Positions 1-9,995 are shown, counted from the stretch's first letter. The stretch is DNA of 64,000 nucleotides from Fischerella thermalis PCC 7521 (GCF_000317225.1 NZ_AJLL01000037.1:37564-101563); one strand, 5' to 3'. Notes: generated by a model not told the origin, from the sequence alone. Translations and numbers: made by a program.

Positions 1-1
1 T

Positions 2-1249
2 AAATATTTATTGAAAAATGATTTTCTATTTCCCATTACAATCTGGCTAACCAGCAGGCTAGTGATTTGGAGTGCCATGTTATTGCTTGCTCCTCTTTTA
101 GATGCACCGCCGGGAGGAAAAGACGCAATTTTTGGCTGGGGGGTTTTTGATGCTTGGGATAGTGTTCATTACCGTAACATCGCTATCTTAGGGTATGAAT
201 ACCTCAATGATGGTAAGGGACACAATGTAGCCTTTTTCCCCTTATTTCCTCTAATTGTGCGGGGAATGATGAATTTTGGCTTGCCATTTGAAATCGCAGG
301 GGTAATAGTAAACAATGTTGCTTTTTTAGCCACACTTTACTGTGTGTACTTTTGGGTAAAGGAATTTCACAATCTCCAGGGAGCAAGATGGGCAACAGCT
401 GTACTGGCATGGTGTCCGCTGTCAATGTTTACAGCAGTAATTTATACTGAAGGACTGTATTTATTTTTGAGTACAGCAGCTTTACGGGCTTTTGATCAAC
501 AGCAATACACTTGGACTGCCATTTGTGGGGTAATGGCAACAGCAACGCGTCCTACAGGATTAGCATTGATCCCAGCGTTTTTAATCACTGCTTGGCAACA
601 AAAGCGATCGCCTATTGCTTATTTTGCTGGTTTAGCTAGTTCTGGGGGCATACTACTATTCAGCCTGTATTGTCACATCCAGTTTGCTGATCCTCTGGCA
701 TTTATTCATGCCCAAAAAGGCTGGCGTTCAACTGTGGGATTTGATTGGCAAGGTTGGTGGAAAATGCTGATGCAAATTACAGTAGGTACAGCCAATTGGA
801 AACATGGCTGGATTAAAGATCCCCTGCATCCCCTATTATTTACTGCGATCGTTATTGTTGGTTTTTTGATTTGGCGCGATCGCCAACGCTTGGGTGCGGC
901 GAATGCAGATTATGGATTTGCAGTTTTATTTTTACTTTTATGGATACTAGCAGGCGACCCTCTGCTGAACACTATTTCGGTTTTAGGTAGTGCTTACTTG
1001 TTATGGTATGTGCGCAAACAATTAACCCCAATCACGGTAATCTACGGTTTTTGTGGTTTGGGATTAATTTTTGCCTCTGGTGGTACTTGGTCACTTAGTC
1101 GCATTGCTTACGGCATTGTGTCATTCAGTATCGCCCTTGGTGTGTTATTGTCTCGCTATCCTCGTTACGGATACTTAACCTTATGCTTCTTCACAATTTT
1201 ACTCGCCAGCTTCTCTGTGCGGTTTGCCCAGGAACTTTGGGTAGGGTGA
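2..1249 (+). CDS. PIG-V-like mannosyltransferase-family membrane protein (5' end cut by window)
   Basis: The frame is open to the window edge. The first usable start is a TTG at 11, but the paralog at 6484 has about 14 more N-terminal residues, so the real start is probably upstream of the window. The protein is polytopic. Near the N-terminus FDAWDSVHYRNIA and AFFPLFPLIVRG match the PIG-V / GPI-mannosyltransferase-2 type (Mannosyl_trans2) pattern; further on come YTEGLYLFLS and RPTG. Family members are GT-C transferases that use lipid-linked sugars on the outer side of the membrane. Donor and acceptor cannot be read here. It is the first of five co-directional membrane genes and is clearly paralogous to the fifth. 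Family assignment is good; mannose specificity is only inherited from the family name. Confidence 0.8.
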   Translation, partial: KYLLKNDFLFPITIWLTSRLVIWSAMLLLAPLLDAPPGGKDAIFGWGVFDAWDSVHYRNIAILGYEYLNDGKGHNVAFFPLFPLIVRGMMNFGLPFEIAGVIVNNVAFLATLYCVYFWVKEFHNLQGARWATAVLAWCPLSMFTAVIYTEGLYLFLSTAALRAFDQQQYTWTAICGVMATATRPTGLALIPAFLITAWQQKRSPIAYFAGLASSGGILLFSLYCHIQFADPLAFIHAQKGWRSTVGFDWQGWWKMLMQITVGTANWKHGWIKDPLHPLLFTAIVIVGFLIWRDRQRLGAANADYGFAVLFLLLWILAGDPLLNTISVLGSAYLLWYVRKQLTPITVIYGFCGLGLIFASGGTWSLSRIAYGIVSFSIALGVLLSRYPRYGYLTLCFFTILLASFSVRFAQELWVG

Positions 1250-1455
1250 TGGGGAGGTCTGAGAAGTATGAGGAGTATGAGTAATATGTAGACGCGCTTT
1301 GCGCGGCTTCCCGTAGGGTGGAGTATGAAGAGTGTGAGGAGTAAAGAACTAAACACTAACCACTAATGTAGAGACGCGAGGAACATCGCGTCTCTACAAC
1401 CAACAAACAACTACCAACAATCAACAAACAACCATCAACAACTAACCAATAACCA
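1250..1455. repeat. Composite intergenic repeat, copy 1 (G-rich, TAGAGACG palindrome, CAACAAAC tract)
   Basis: Directly after the stop come, in order, a G-rich segment (GGGGAGGT, then GAGGAGTATGAG), a GACGCGCTTTGCGCGG palindrome near 1291, a CACTAACCACTAA segment, a hairpin with 13-bp arms (1367-1379 and 1386-1398, arm TGTAGAGACGCGA, 6-nt loop), and a CAACAAAC/CAACTACC short-tandem-repeat tract reaching the next start codon. The same modules occur in the same order after 18010 and 53024. No gene is seen in it. The hairpin could also terminate transcription. Confidence 0.8.
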
Positions 1456-2877
1456 GTGAAAACATTAACTTTTCGGCTTGGCACTGTTGGTTGCATGACT
1501 TTCGCGAGTGCCTTAATGTTATTTGGGTGTAGCAGTTTACGACATATGCTGTTTCACTCAGCCGCCTGGGATTTGGGAATTTTTGATCAAGCCGTCTACT
1601 TGATTAGCCAAGGAAAGTCCCCTATTTCCTCGTTTTTGGGGTTTCACATTCTTGGGGATCATGCCGCTATAATTTTCTATCCATTGGCTTTACTTTATAA
1701 AATCTATCCTAGTGTTTACTGGTTGTTTCTTGTGCAGGCAATTGCCTTAGCATCAGGTGCGCTGTTTACCAATTTGATCGCGCGTCAAGCTGGACTCACA
1801 ACGGAGCAAGCAGCAGCGATCGCAGTTGTTTATCTGTTGTATCCACTAGTATTTAACATCAATCTGTATGATTTTCACCCAGATGTCATCGCCCTACCTG
1901 CACTCTTAGGAGCAATTTTAGCTGCTCGTTTGGGAAAATTTGGCTGGTTTTGTTTCAGTATCTTCTTGGTGTTGGGATGTAAAGCAGTATTGTCTCTGAC
2001 AGTTGCAGCCATGGGAGTCTGGCTACTGCTATTTGAAAAAAGGCGGTTTTGTGGTGCGATCGCCTTACTCAGTGGTATCGTTTGGTTTGCGATCGCGACC
2101 AAAGCAATCATTCCTTTTTTCGGTGGGGAAGCAGCTTCAGTCACTCGCCACATTTCACGCTATAGCTACCTGGGGAATTCCTTTGGTGAAGTAGTCCAGA
2201 ATCTGCTGTTCAATCCAAGCTTAGCCCTGGGAAAAATTTTCTCCCTTGATACTCTAGAATATTTAGCTTTACTGTTTGCACCAGTTCTTTGGGGAATTGC
2301 GCCTCGACATCTGCTACCCCTGATTGCTGCAATTCCCACACTGATTTTGAATATTCTCGCGGATGCTAGTCAGCAAAGAAACTTGGTGCATCAATATTCT
2401 CTCCCAATCTTACCTTTTTTGTTAGTGGTCCTAATTGGAACCCTGGCTGCTGGTCAAGGATGGATACAAAGACCAAGAAAAATTATCCTCTGGTCTTTAG
2501 TAGCTTTTTTTGCTTTAGGAAAATACGGTTATTTCTGGACAATTTATCTGGATTCGTTGGATACTTGGCAAGCGACACGGCAAGCGATCGCCCAAGTTCA
2601 AACTCAAGGAGGCGTTTATACTACTGCCGAAATCGCCTCTCATTTAACCCATCGCCCACTGATCGAGTTTACAGATGCAAATTCGCCACCAGCAGATCTG
2701 ACAAAATTTGAATATATACTCTTAAATGCGCGTCATCCTGGTTGGCTGAGTAATCGCGGTTTTGCGATCAATTTGGTCAATCAACTCAAAAATACTAAAC
2801 AGTTCCAACTCAGCTATCAGCAAGACGAGGTTTATTTATTTTTGAAAAACTCTTCTGTTAGAGATAAAACGAGTTAA
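1456..2877 (+). CDS. DUF2079 family integral membrane protein
   Basis: A 473-aa polytopic protein with a GTG start directly after a repeat tract and no convincing Shine-Dalgarno sequence. The N-terminal part contains LGIFDQAVYLISQG and, shortly after, GFHILGDHAA. This acidic/His loop between the first membrane segments is typical of DUF2079, a family resembling GT-C glycosyltransferases (established family resemblance, activity not known to me). Most of the rest is hydrophobic helices; a soluble tail of about 100 residues follows (TTAEIASHLTHRP onwards). The next gene (2977) is a close paralog with the same layout, so a tandem duplication is likely. Function is unknown; a role in transferring a sugar or another group to a surface lipid or polysaccharide is inferred from the neighbours. 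Confidence 0.8.
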   Translation: MKTLTFRLGTVGCMTFASALMLFGCSSLRHMLFHSAAWDLGIFDQAVYLISQGKSPISSFLGFHILGDHAAIIFYPLALLYKIYPSVYWLFLVQAIALASGALFTNLIARQAGLTTEQAAAIAVVYLLYPLVFNINLYDFHPDVIALPALLGAILAARLGKFGWFCFSIFLVLGCKAVLSLTVAAMGVWLLLFEKRRFCGAIALLSGIVWFAIATKAIIPFFGGEAASVTRHISRYSYLGNSFGEVVQNLLFNPSLALGKIFSLDTLEYLALLFAPVLWGIAPRHLLPLIAAIPTLILNILADASQQRNLVHQYSLPILPFLLVVLIGTLAAGQGWIQRPRKIILWSLVAFFALGKYGYFWTIYLDSLDTWQATRQAIAQVQTQGGVYTTAEIASHLTHRPLIEFTDANSPPADLTKFEYILLNARHPGWLSNRGFAINLVNQLKNTKQFQLSYQQDEVYLFLKNSSVRDKTS

Positions 2878-2976
2878 TTGAAACTTAAATGTCTTTAATT
2901 CTGTCTTTTCTCCAGAAAATTGTAAAATAATTAGGTTAAGAAAATATTAACAATCTTTTTTTACTGTTTACAAGGA

Positions 2977-4374
2977 GTGAAAAAACAACTTTTTCAGCTT
3001 GGCATCATAGGTTGGATGACTGTCATCAGTGCTCTATTGTTATTTGCGTGCAGCAGTATTAGGCATACACTGTATCAGTCAGGAGTTCTAGATCTGGGAA
3101 TTTACGATCAGGTTGTTTACTTAATCAGCCAAGGACAGCCGCCTATTTCGTCTTTTTTGGGCTTTCATCACATGGGGAACCATGCAGCTTGGGCAGTCTA
3201 TCCATTGGCTTTACTATATAAAATTTATCCCAGTGCCTACTGGTTATTAGCTGTACAAGCTGTTTCTTTGGCTTTGGGTGCTGTACCAACTTATTATCTT
3301 GCCCTACAAGCAGGACTGAAGGAAAGCCAAGCAGTGGCAATGGCAGCAGTTTATCTGCTGTATCCATTGATTTTTAATGTCAATCTCTTTGAATTTCATC
3401 CAGAAGTAATGGCAATTCCTGTATTTCTAGGGGTTGTTTTGGCAGCACGGTTAGGTAAGATAGGGTGGTTTTGCCTTGGCACTATTTTTATTTTAGGTTG
3501 TAAAGCCGTGTTATCGCTGACGGTAACAGCAATGGGTTTTTGGTTGCTGGTATTTGAACGACGGCGTTTTTACGGTACATTCGCCCTGATTGCTGGTATC
3601 AGTTGGTTTTTAATTGCTAGCCAAGTGATCATTCCCTTTTTTAGTAATAGTGAGGTAGCAGCAGTTTCACGTTACAGCTATTTAGGCGATTCTGTGATCG
3701 CAATTGCTAGCAATCTTCTGCTGAAGCCAAATATTGTTTTAGAGAGGGTATTTTCATTCAAGACGCTGGAATATTTAGCATTATTAGTTGCACCCTTAAT
3801 TTGGGGACTTACACCGAAACATTTAACTCCTTTGGTAAGTGCAATTCCAGCATTAGTTTTGAATATTCTTTCCGACAAGCCAGCCCAACGTGACTTAATT
3901 CATCAATATTCTTTACCTATACTGCCTTTCTTAATAGTAGCTGTCATTGCCAGTCTTGCTGCTGATAAAGGATGTCTACGTACCAGAAGGGCAATAATTT
4001 TGTGGGCATTATTGGCTTTTATGGTGTTAGGAAAATATGGCTATTTTTGGTCACGATATCTCAGAACAGTTGATAATTGGCAAGCAACAACTGAAGCGAT
4101 CGCTCAAGTGCAGACAAAAGGTGCTGTTTTAACTACCCACAGTATCGCCCCGCATCTAAGCCACCGTCTGATGATTCAATTTGTGGATGATATTAGTGGG
4201 TCGCCCCCAAGCTTCACTCCGTTTGATTACATATTGCTGAACGTACGTCACCCAGATGGTACTCGTAACCCAGAGTTTGCTGCCAATTTAGTCAATCAAC
4301 TGAAAAATCATCAATTATTTCAACTGGTTTACCAACGTGACGACGTTTATTTATTTGTGAAACGATCTCAATAA
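2977..4374 (+). CDS. DUF2079 family integral membrane protein (tandem paralog)
   Basis: 465 aa, GTG start. The purine-rich AAGGA at 2972-2976 directly abuts the start codon, which is unusually close for a ribosome site. It aligns along its whole length with the preceding protein: LGIYDQVVYLISQG against LGIFDQAVYLISQG, GFHHMGNHAAW against GFHILGDHAA, and the same C-terminal NLVNQLKN and VYLF endings. The second acidic residue of the GDH motif is Asn here (GNH), a possible functional difference between the two copies. It is polytopic with a soluble C-terminal tail. The 99-bp gap to the upstream copy allows co-transcription. Substrate and reaction are unknown. Confidence 0.8.
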   Translation: MKKQLFQLGIIGWMTVISALLLFACSSIRHTLYQSGVLDLGIYDQVVYLISQGQPPISSFLGFHHMGNHAAWAVYPLALLYKIYPSAYWLLAVQAVSLALGAVPTYYLALQAGLKESQAVAMAAVYLLYPLIFNVNLFEFHPEVMAIPVFLGVVLAARLGKIGWFCLGTIFILGCKAVLSLTVTAMGFWLLVFERRRFYGTFALIAGISWFLIASQVIIPFFSNSEVAAVSRYSYLGDSVIAIASNLLLKPNIVLERVFSFKTLEYLALLVAPLIWGLTPKHLTPLVSAIPALVLNILSDKPAQRDLIHQYSLPILPFLIVAVIASLAADKGCLRTRRAIILWALLAFMVLGKYGYFWSRYLRTVDNWQATTEAIAQVQTKGAVLTTHSIAPHLSHRLMIQFVDDISGSPPSFTPFDYILLNVRHPDGTRNPEFAANLVNQLKNHQLFQLVYQRDDVYLFVKRSQ

Positions 4375-4600
4375 AAATTAGTTATAAATTGATAGTAATC
4401 ACTAAACTTATATAGGCAGAACTACTTCATTTTTGACTAATAACCAAAGTCCAATATTTGTGAACTAAAATAATTTTTAGTCGTCTTTAGAAGACTTGAA
4501 CTCTAAGCCAAGAATTAAAAGTATTGGCAGAATTTAATAAATAAAATATTTATCAATACTCGATCCTAGCAACTATCTCAAACCTACAATTGGCAAGAGT

Positions 4601-6061
4601 ATGCCCAAATTAAAGAATATTTTATTGCAGCTATCTCTAATATTATTTTTTATGATTTTTGTCATTGCTATTAGATTTGAGCCAATGACAAAAACTTTTC
4701 AATTTGACTATGATGAAGGTTTTAATTTAATGAAAGCCGTCCTTTATTCCAAAGGTTTTTCTCTTTATAGTCAAATTTGGAACGATCAACCACCTCTTTT
4801 TACAGCAATTTTATCACAATGGCTTAATTCATTTGGTCATTCTATCTTTTCTGCCCGTTTACTCACGCTTTTATTCTCAGCAATATTAATCTGGTGTTTT
4901 TATCAAATAGTCTTTTTTGAATTAGGTCATTTCGCAGCTATAGTAGCAACATTTTTTGTATTTACCTCTTGGTTATATATTCGTCTAAGTATTTCTGTCA
5001 TGATTGGCATTCCATCGTTGGCTTTGGCAATGCTATCTATTTATTTTTTATACAGATATCAACAAAAATATAATAAATTTTATTTAATTTTATCTGGTGG
5101 ATGCTTGGCATTATCTTTACAAACAAAATTATTTACTATATTTTTAATTCCTTTAATATTGTTGCAGATATTAGCTTTTTGTAGCCAAAGCAAGGAAATT
5201 AAAACCAATCGATTATTTCTATTACAATCTATATCTTTATGGTTAATTTCTTTAGTGTTTGTTTATAGCCTGGTTGGAATCTTATATCAGCAATTCTGGA
5301 ATCAAGAACAATTACTTCTTACCCATCTCAAACAAACCCCAGATTCCAGAGTAGAAAATTTTAATAATCTGCAATATCTCAATTACATGATCCATCAAGA
5401 TTATGATTATATATTTCTCGCCGGTATCGGTATCTGGGCAATTATTTCTCAAAAACAGAAGAAAGGATTATTACCCTTGACCTGGCTAATTACTGCCACG
5501 TTAATTTTACTGAAACATCAACCGCTTTGGTATCACTATTATCCCTTACTTGCTATTCCTATATGTTGGCTTGCTGCTTATGGAGCGTGCTTATTGTATA
5601 ATTTATTTTCTCAAAACATACAGAAAAATTTTCAGATAATCAATATAAAAAAATTAATTTTACCTGCGTCTTTAGTTGTAATACTCATTAGCTTAATAAT
5701 TATCACTCCCCCAAATCCTCGTGGGAGTGTACCCAAAAATTTAGAGTTAATGCAAATGATTCTAAAATACAAAAGTTTGACAAATTGGGTATTTACAGAT
5801 AATCCTATGTACGCTTTTTACAATGATTTAATTGTGCCGCCTGAAATTGCTGTGATGTCTTATAAAAGAATCAACTCTGGAGATTTTACGTTTACAAAAA
5901 TGCTTGCCATATTAAACAAATATCACCCAGAACAAATTATATTTACCAGATGGACTACTCAGATTAAAAGTGATAAAAATCTGATAAATTACATCAATAA
6001 TAATTACTCACTGACTTACACAAATGCAACAAAAACCGAAGAACATTATGTTTTGAAATAA
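4601..6061 (+). CDS. GT39 / ArnT-like membrane glycosyltransferase
   Basis: 486 aa, ATG start with a weak AAGAG upstream. After a first membrane helix comes FDYDEGFNLMKAVLYSKG followed by QIWNDQPPL, the acidic loop and Pro-containing segment typical of the GT39 (protein O-mannosyltransferase) and ArnT-type GT-C enzymes. These use polyprenyl-phosphate sugars outside the cytoplasmic membrane. At least ten hydrophobic segments follow, and a roughly 120-residue hydrophilic tail. The gene is markedly more AT-rich than its neighbours and carries no HIP1 site that I could see, which may mean a different history. It lies between DUF2079 and PIG-V-like genes on the same strand. Sugar and acceptor cannot be deduced. 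Confidence 0.8.
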   Translation: MPKLKNILLQLSLILFFMIFVIAIRFEPMTKTFQFDYDEGFNLMKAVLYSKGFSLYSQIWNDQPPLFTAILSQWLNSFGHSIFSARLLTLLFSAILIWCFYQIVFFELGHFAAIVATFFVFTSWLYIRLSISVMIGIPSLALAMLSIYFLYRYQQKYNKFYLILSGGCLALSLQTKLFTIFLIPLILLQILAFCSQSKEIKTNRLFLLQSISLWLISLVFVYSLVGILYQQFWNQEQLLLTHLKQTPDSRVENFNNLQYLNYMIHQDYDYIFLAGIGIWAIISQKQKKGLLPLTWLITATLILLKHQPLWYHYYPLLAIPICWLAAYGACLLYNLFSQNIQKNFQIINIKKLILPASLVVILISLIIITPPNPRGSVPKNLELMQMILKYKSLTNWVFTDNPMYAFYNDLIVPPEIAVMSYKRINSGDFTFTKMLAILNKYHPEQIIFTRWTTQIKSDKNLINYINNNYSLTYTNATKTEEHYVLK

Positions 6062-6483
6062 ATTACAGCAATACTACATCATAATGTAAAATAATTTGCT
6101 TACTCTTCTGTATCCTTTGCCTCTCCGTGGTTTTTCCTTAAACTTCATTTTCACCAATTTGGATAGAAATGCAATAGCAATCGCACATTTATTTTTAGCT
6201 GTTTAACATCAATATTGAATATTATAATAGCAAAGTACTATGAAATTTATATTATTAAAAATTTTTAATATCAATACCATGAATTTCGACATAAATTACT
6301 AGAATATTATCAATATTATTTCAGCATTACCTAATGAATATCACCTTCAAAAATATTAGTTAATTTAATTGTTTTTCAGTAGATAATTGAATGTGGTGGA
6401 GGAGTGAAATGTACAAAATATTGCCAAGAGACATTTCGTTTACAGCCATAAGCAAAAACATTTTCCAAGGAGTTTAAAAATAA
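6062..6483. other. Gene-free AT-rich interval
   Basis: No credible coding frame. A remnant TTCATTTTCACCAAT at 6144-6158 followed by TTTGGATAGAA recurs at 24692-24706 followed by CAAATAGAA, so it belongs to a dispersed repeat. The region ends with AAGGAG at 6467-6472, the ribosome site of the next gene. Confidence 0.6.
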
Positions 6484-7776
6484 ATGCTTATGGCTCAAGT
6501 TCAGATATTTATCAAAAAAAGTATATGGGAAAGTGATTTCCTTTTTCCAGGAGCAATTTGGTTAGTCAGCCGATTATTTATTTGGATTGCCATGTTGCTC
6601 ATTGCACCAAATCTACCCAAACCTGTGGAGGGAGTATTACCCAATTTTGATTTGGGAGTATTTGATGCTTGGGATAGCGTACATTATCGTAGCATTGCTA
6701 CTTCTGGATATGAATTTGTTGATGACGGAGGTCAACATAATATTGCTTTTTTCCCATTGTTTCCCCTCATGGTTCGTGGTGTCATGAATCTAGGGCTGTC
6801 GTTTGAAGTAGCAGGGTTACTAGTAAATAACATCACCTTTTTAGCCGCCCTTTACTGTGTATACTTTTGGGTTGCAGAACATCATGGAACAAAAGGGGCT
6901 AGATGGACAGCTACTGTATTAGCTTGGTGTCCTCTCTCGTTATTTGGCACAGTAATTTATACCGAAGGCTTATATCTGTTTTTAAGCGCGGCTGCTTTGC
7001 GTGCCTTTGATCGTCAGCAATATTGCTGGACAGCCTTTTGGGGTGCAATGGCGACAGCAACACGTCCTACAGGTATGGCATTAATTCCAGCCCTTTTACT
7101 TGCAGCTTGGAAAGAACGTCGCCCAAGGGTCGCCTACCTGGCTGCTGCTGCTACTGCTACAGGTCTGCTTCTGTTCAGTCTATATTGTGCAATTGATTTT
7201 GGTAATGCGATCGCTTTTATCAATGCCCAAAAAGGATGGCGTCCTTCTTTGGGATTTGATGGGCAAGGTTGGTGGAATATGCTGTTAGAGATCGCACTAG
7301 GTAAATCAGACGGACAGCACAGCTGGATTCAAAGATTATTACATCCACTATTTTTTAGCACTATAGTTAGCAGTGTTTATCTGCTGTGGCGCGAACAACA
7401 AAAGTTAAGTTCTGTCATCAAGATTTATGGCTTTTATGCTGTGGTCACAATTTCTCTCATACTGGCTAGCGATCAATATATTAACAACGTACTCAACGCT
7501 GTCATGGTTTTGGGAGGCGCTTACCTTCTATGGCGCTTACGTAAAGAATTGACCTCGGTTACTGTTCTTTACGGTTTTTGCGGTATTGCTTTGTTACTGG
7601 CATCTGGCGGTACGATATCCCTGAGCCGTCTCGCCTACGGTATTGTACCCTTGAGTATAGCTCTGGGTGTTTTTTTGGAGCGCTATCCCCGTCAAGGATA
7701 CCTGATTATAGGCTGGTTTTCGGTTTTGCTGGCCAGGATTGCGATTGGCTTTGCTCAAAACCGTTGGGTAGGTTAA
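6484..7776 (+). CDS. PIG-V-like mannosyltransferase-family membrane protein (paralog of the gene at the window start)
   Basis: 430 aa. The ATG at 6484 is preferred because AAGGAG lies 11 nt upstream; a second ATG at 6490 is 17 nt away. FDAWDSVHYRSIATSGYEF, AFFPLFPLMVRG, YTEGLYLFLS and RPTG repeat the motifs of the first gene in the window, and the two align end to end including the last residues (W-V-G). Residue differences are spread evenly, as expected for an old duplication. It is a polytopic GT-C-like protein, probably acting on the periplasmic face. A 422-bp gap and its own good ribosome site suggest separate transcription. Substrate unknown. Confidence 0.8.
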   Translation: MLMAQVQIFIKKSIWESDFLFPGAIWLVSRLFIWIAMLLIAPNLPKPVEGVLPNFDLGVFDAWDSVHYRSIATSGYEFVDDGGQHNIAFFPLFPLMVRGVMNLGLSFEVAGLLVNNITFLAALYCVYFWVAEHHGTKGARWTATVLAWCPLSLFGTVIYTEGLYLFLSAAALRAFDRQQYCWTAFWGAMATATRPTGMALIPALLLAAWKERRPRVAYLAAAATATGLLLFSLYCAIDFGNAIAFINAQKGWRPSLGFDGQGWWNMLLEIALGKSDGQHSWIQRLLHPLFFSTIVSSVYLLWREQQKLSSVIKIYGFYAVVTISLILASDQYINNVLNAVMVLGGAYLLWRLRKELTSVTVLYGFCGIALLLASGGTISLSRLAYGIVPLSIALGVFLERYPRQGYLIIGWFSVLLARIAIGFAQNRWVG

Positions 7777-8827
7777 AGAAAATACATGGTCAGAGACGGT
7801 TGTGAGGCATAATGCTTTACGCCCTACTCTGATTAGTTTCAGAACCAATATTATTAAAATTTATTAATGAAGTATTTACATACCCAGAAAGGGCATTAAT
7901 CATCGGTAATTATAGGTCTTTAGTATTTATACTGTTAAGTATGTGTTTAATTGTAATCTTGATGATATAAAAAATATAGTCTACCTTAGATTAGTAGATA
8001 TAAAATTAAATTGTTACTCATCTCTAGAGCAGGAATTAGTATCCTAACCTGAGAGCAAAAAGCTGAGTTTGTGTACTACATCTAACAAAGCTTAACTTTG
8101 TTGAGTCTAATCCAAGTAACCAAGTTTTTGAGATCAACAAATTATTATTTTAGTGACTAGATTACTAAAGTATTAGTATCAAAATAGTACTTAGATTAAC
8201 TGTCCACAAATTCAGGTATAGCTAAAATAGCACTTGTTGACTTACTTAAAATTAGCTGTACACATATTTAAGCCTATAACTAAAATTATAGAGTTATAGA
8301 AAATTCATCTCTAGATGAATAAAGTTGTTCTCTCTATTAAAGCGCAGTGAAAATACTAGTCAAGAAATTAGTTGGATCTATAGAATCTGTGCAATATTAT
8401 GATGGTACAGATTAAATTTTAAATATCTTAAACAGACAAGAAACTATTTTAATTAGTACACGTCTAGCTGCCTTATGTAAATTTAATTGCGAAACTTGAT
8501 CAGAAATTTAACATTTTTTTTCAAGGTTAAAATATAGTCTAGCAGTAGAATATACTTTGATAGAGCATGAAATCAATAAAATATTCAAAATAACGAAATA
8601 TTAATAAATATAGTAAATTACAAGCATTGGCCTTCCAAAGCTAAACCATATAGGATTCAGTGAGATTTCTATAATTTCTCTGACCGACATCTAATTTTCT
8701 GCTAATCTGTGTGAATTTTTGAGGATTACCAGAAAACAGCAGGCTATTTAAAAATTATCTGAAAAGCTGTGTTATAAATTACCGTCAGAAAGGTAACTGA
8801 TGGTTAATTCTGTGAAGGAGCTATGAA
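7777..8827. other. Long gene-free AT-rich interval upstream of the deacetylase
   Basis: About 1.05 kb with stop codons in all frames and no frame of useful length. It is strongly AT-rich, with many CTAG/TAGTA steps and no HIP1 site, unlike most of the window. It ends with AAGGAG at 8815-8820, which serves the GTG start at 8828. I see no RNA gene with recognisable structure; a long 5' leader or a decayed gene are both possible. Confidence 0.5.
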
Positions 8828-9742
8828 GTGGAAAACAATAAGTCTATTGTCTGGCCGCAAGGAATACTAATTTCGCTGATTGCACTGTGCGGCAGCTTGA
8901 GTATTGGTCTGATTATGCCTATTAATCAGAGTACCTCTGAAATTAATACTAAACATAATATAGAAAATACAGATGACACAGAAGTCAAAACAGGGACTCA
9001 AAAACGTCTCAATCAATTCAAAGTTGCAATGCTAGCAAGTTGGCAACAACAGGCAAAATTAAAGGGAATTTCTTATATCATACCACCGCGTTTTCAAGGG
9101 GCAATAATTAATCAGGCAAAACTTCCTCCTAATGATAAAGTCATAGCTCTCACCTTTGATGATGGCCCTTGGCCTGGCTACACTGCACAAGTCCTAAATA
9201 TATTAAGAGAAAATAATATTAAAGCTACATTCTTTGTTGTGGGAAAAAATCTTAAGAATTATCCCAATTTGGGCAAACAAATTGTGGCGGAAGGTCATGT
9301 CATTGGTAACCACACTTGGCATCATTGGTATCACTTTTTTAATCCACAAGCAGCAGCTTTTGAAATTGACAATACATCAGAATTAATATCTCAAATTACA
9401 GGTGCAAAAACAACTTTATTTCGCCCTCCTGGAGGGATGCTGCATAATGGTTTAGCTAGCTATGCCAAAAGCAAGAAATATACAGTAGTAATGTGGTCGG
9501 CTGACTCTTTAGATTATAATCGCCCGACAACCTCTATATTAACCAGTCGAGTTTTAAAACAATCAAAACCAGGCGGTATTGTGTTGATGCATGATGGCGG
9601 TGGCAATCGTTCTCAGACTGTAGCAGCTTTACCGCAAATAATTAGTAAATTAAGGCAACAAGGCTATCGTTTTGTCACGATCCCAGAATTATTAGAATTA
9701 CAAGATAAGAATTATAAGTTGATTGCAAATATGAAGAAATAG
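8828..9742 (+). CDS. Polysaccharide deacetylase (NodB homology domain), membrane-anchored or secreted
   Basis: 304 aa, GTG start 7 nt after AAGGAG; an ATG at 8823 in another frame gives only a short peptide. Residues about 10-32 form one hydrophobic segment (signal peptide or anchor), then a 70-residue linker. The NodB domain starts at about residue 102 with ALTFDDGPWPGYT (catalytic and metal Asp pair), followed by GNHTWHHW (metal His residues), FRPPGG, WSADSLDYNRP and IVLMHDGGG. All family motifs are present, so it should be an active metal-dependent deacetylase of N- or O-acetylated glycans such as peptidoglycan or exopolysaccharide. It lies downstream of the membrane glycosyltransferase cluster on the same strand, which fits an envelope role, but the 1 kb gap argues against one operon. 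Confidence 0.92.
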   Translation: MENNKSIVWPQGILISLIALCGSLSIGLIMPINQSTSEINTKHNIENTDDTEVKTGTQKRLNQFKVAMLASWQQQAKLKGISYIIPPRFQGAIINQAKLPPNDKVIALTFDDGPWPGYTAQVLNILRENNIKATFFVVGKNLKNYPNLGKQIVAEGHVIGNHTWHHWYHFFNPQAAAFEIDNTSELISQITGAKTTLFRPPGGMLHNGLASYAKSKKYTVVMWSADSLDYNRPTTSILTSRVLKQSKPGGIVLMHDGGGNRSQTVAALPQIISKLRQQGYRFVTIPELLELQDKNYKLIANMKK

Positions 9743-9822
9743 TTTGCTTGATCTTGTAGTTAGTTATTGTTAATTGATAGGCTGGTCTGGTTTTACGCTT
9801 GGGCAATTATCTTTTTTAAGTC

Positions 9823-9855
9823 GAACACAGATGCACACAGATAAACACCGATAAA
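9823..9855. repeat. Dispersed GAACACAGAT repeat, single copy
   Basis: GAACACAGATGCACACAG followed by ATAAACACCGATAAA. The same unit appears as a tandem pair at 26602-26818 and as an inverted pair at 63902-63969. It lies in the interval between the deacetylase and the terminator before glutamate synthase. Confidence 0.75.
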
Positions 9856-9995
9856 TGAAGATAGATTTTGCGTTAGTGGTTATTATTTATTAACAATAAT
9901 CGCTGTAGCAGTCCTAAATCAGTTGTCAAATTCTCTTCTATCTCTTTCTCTGCGTCTTCTACGTCTGGTGTGGTTAGTTCCTTAACTAAAAATAG

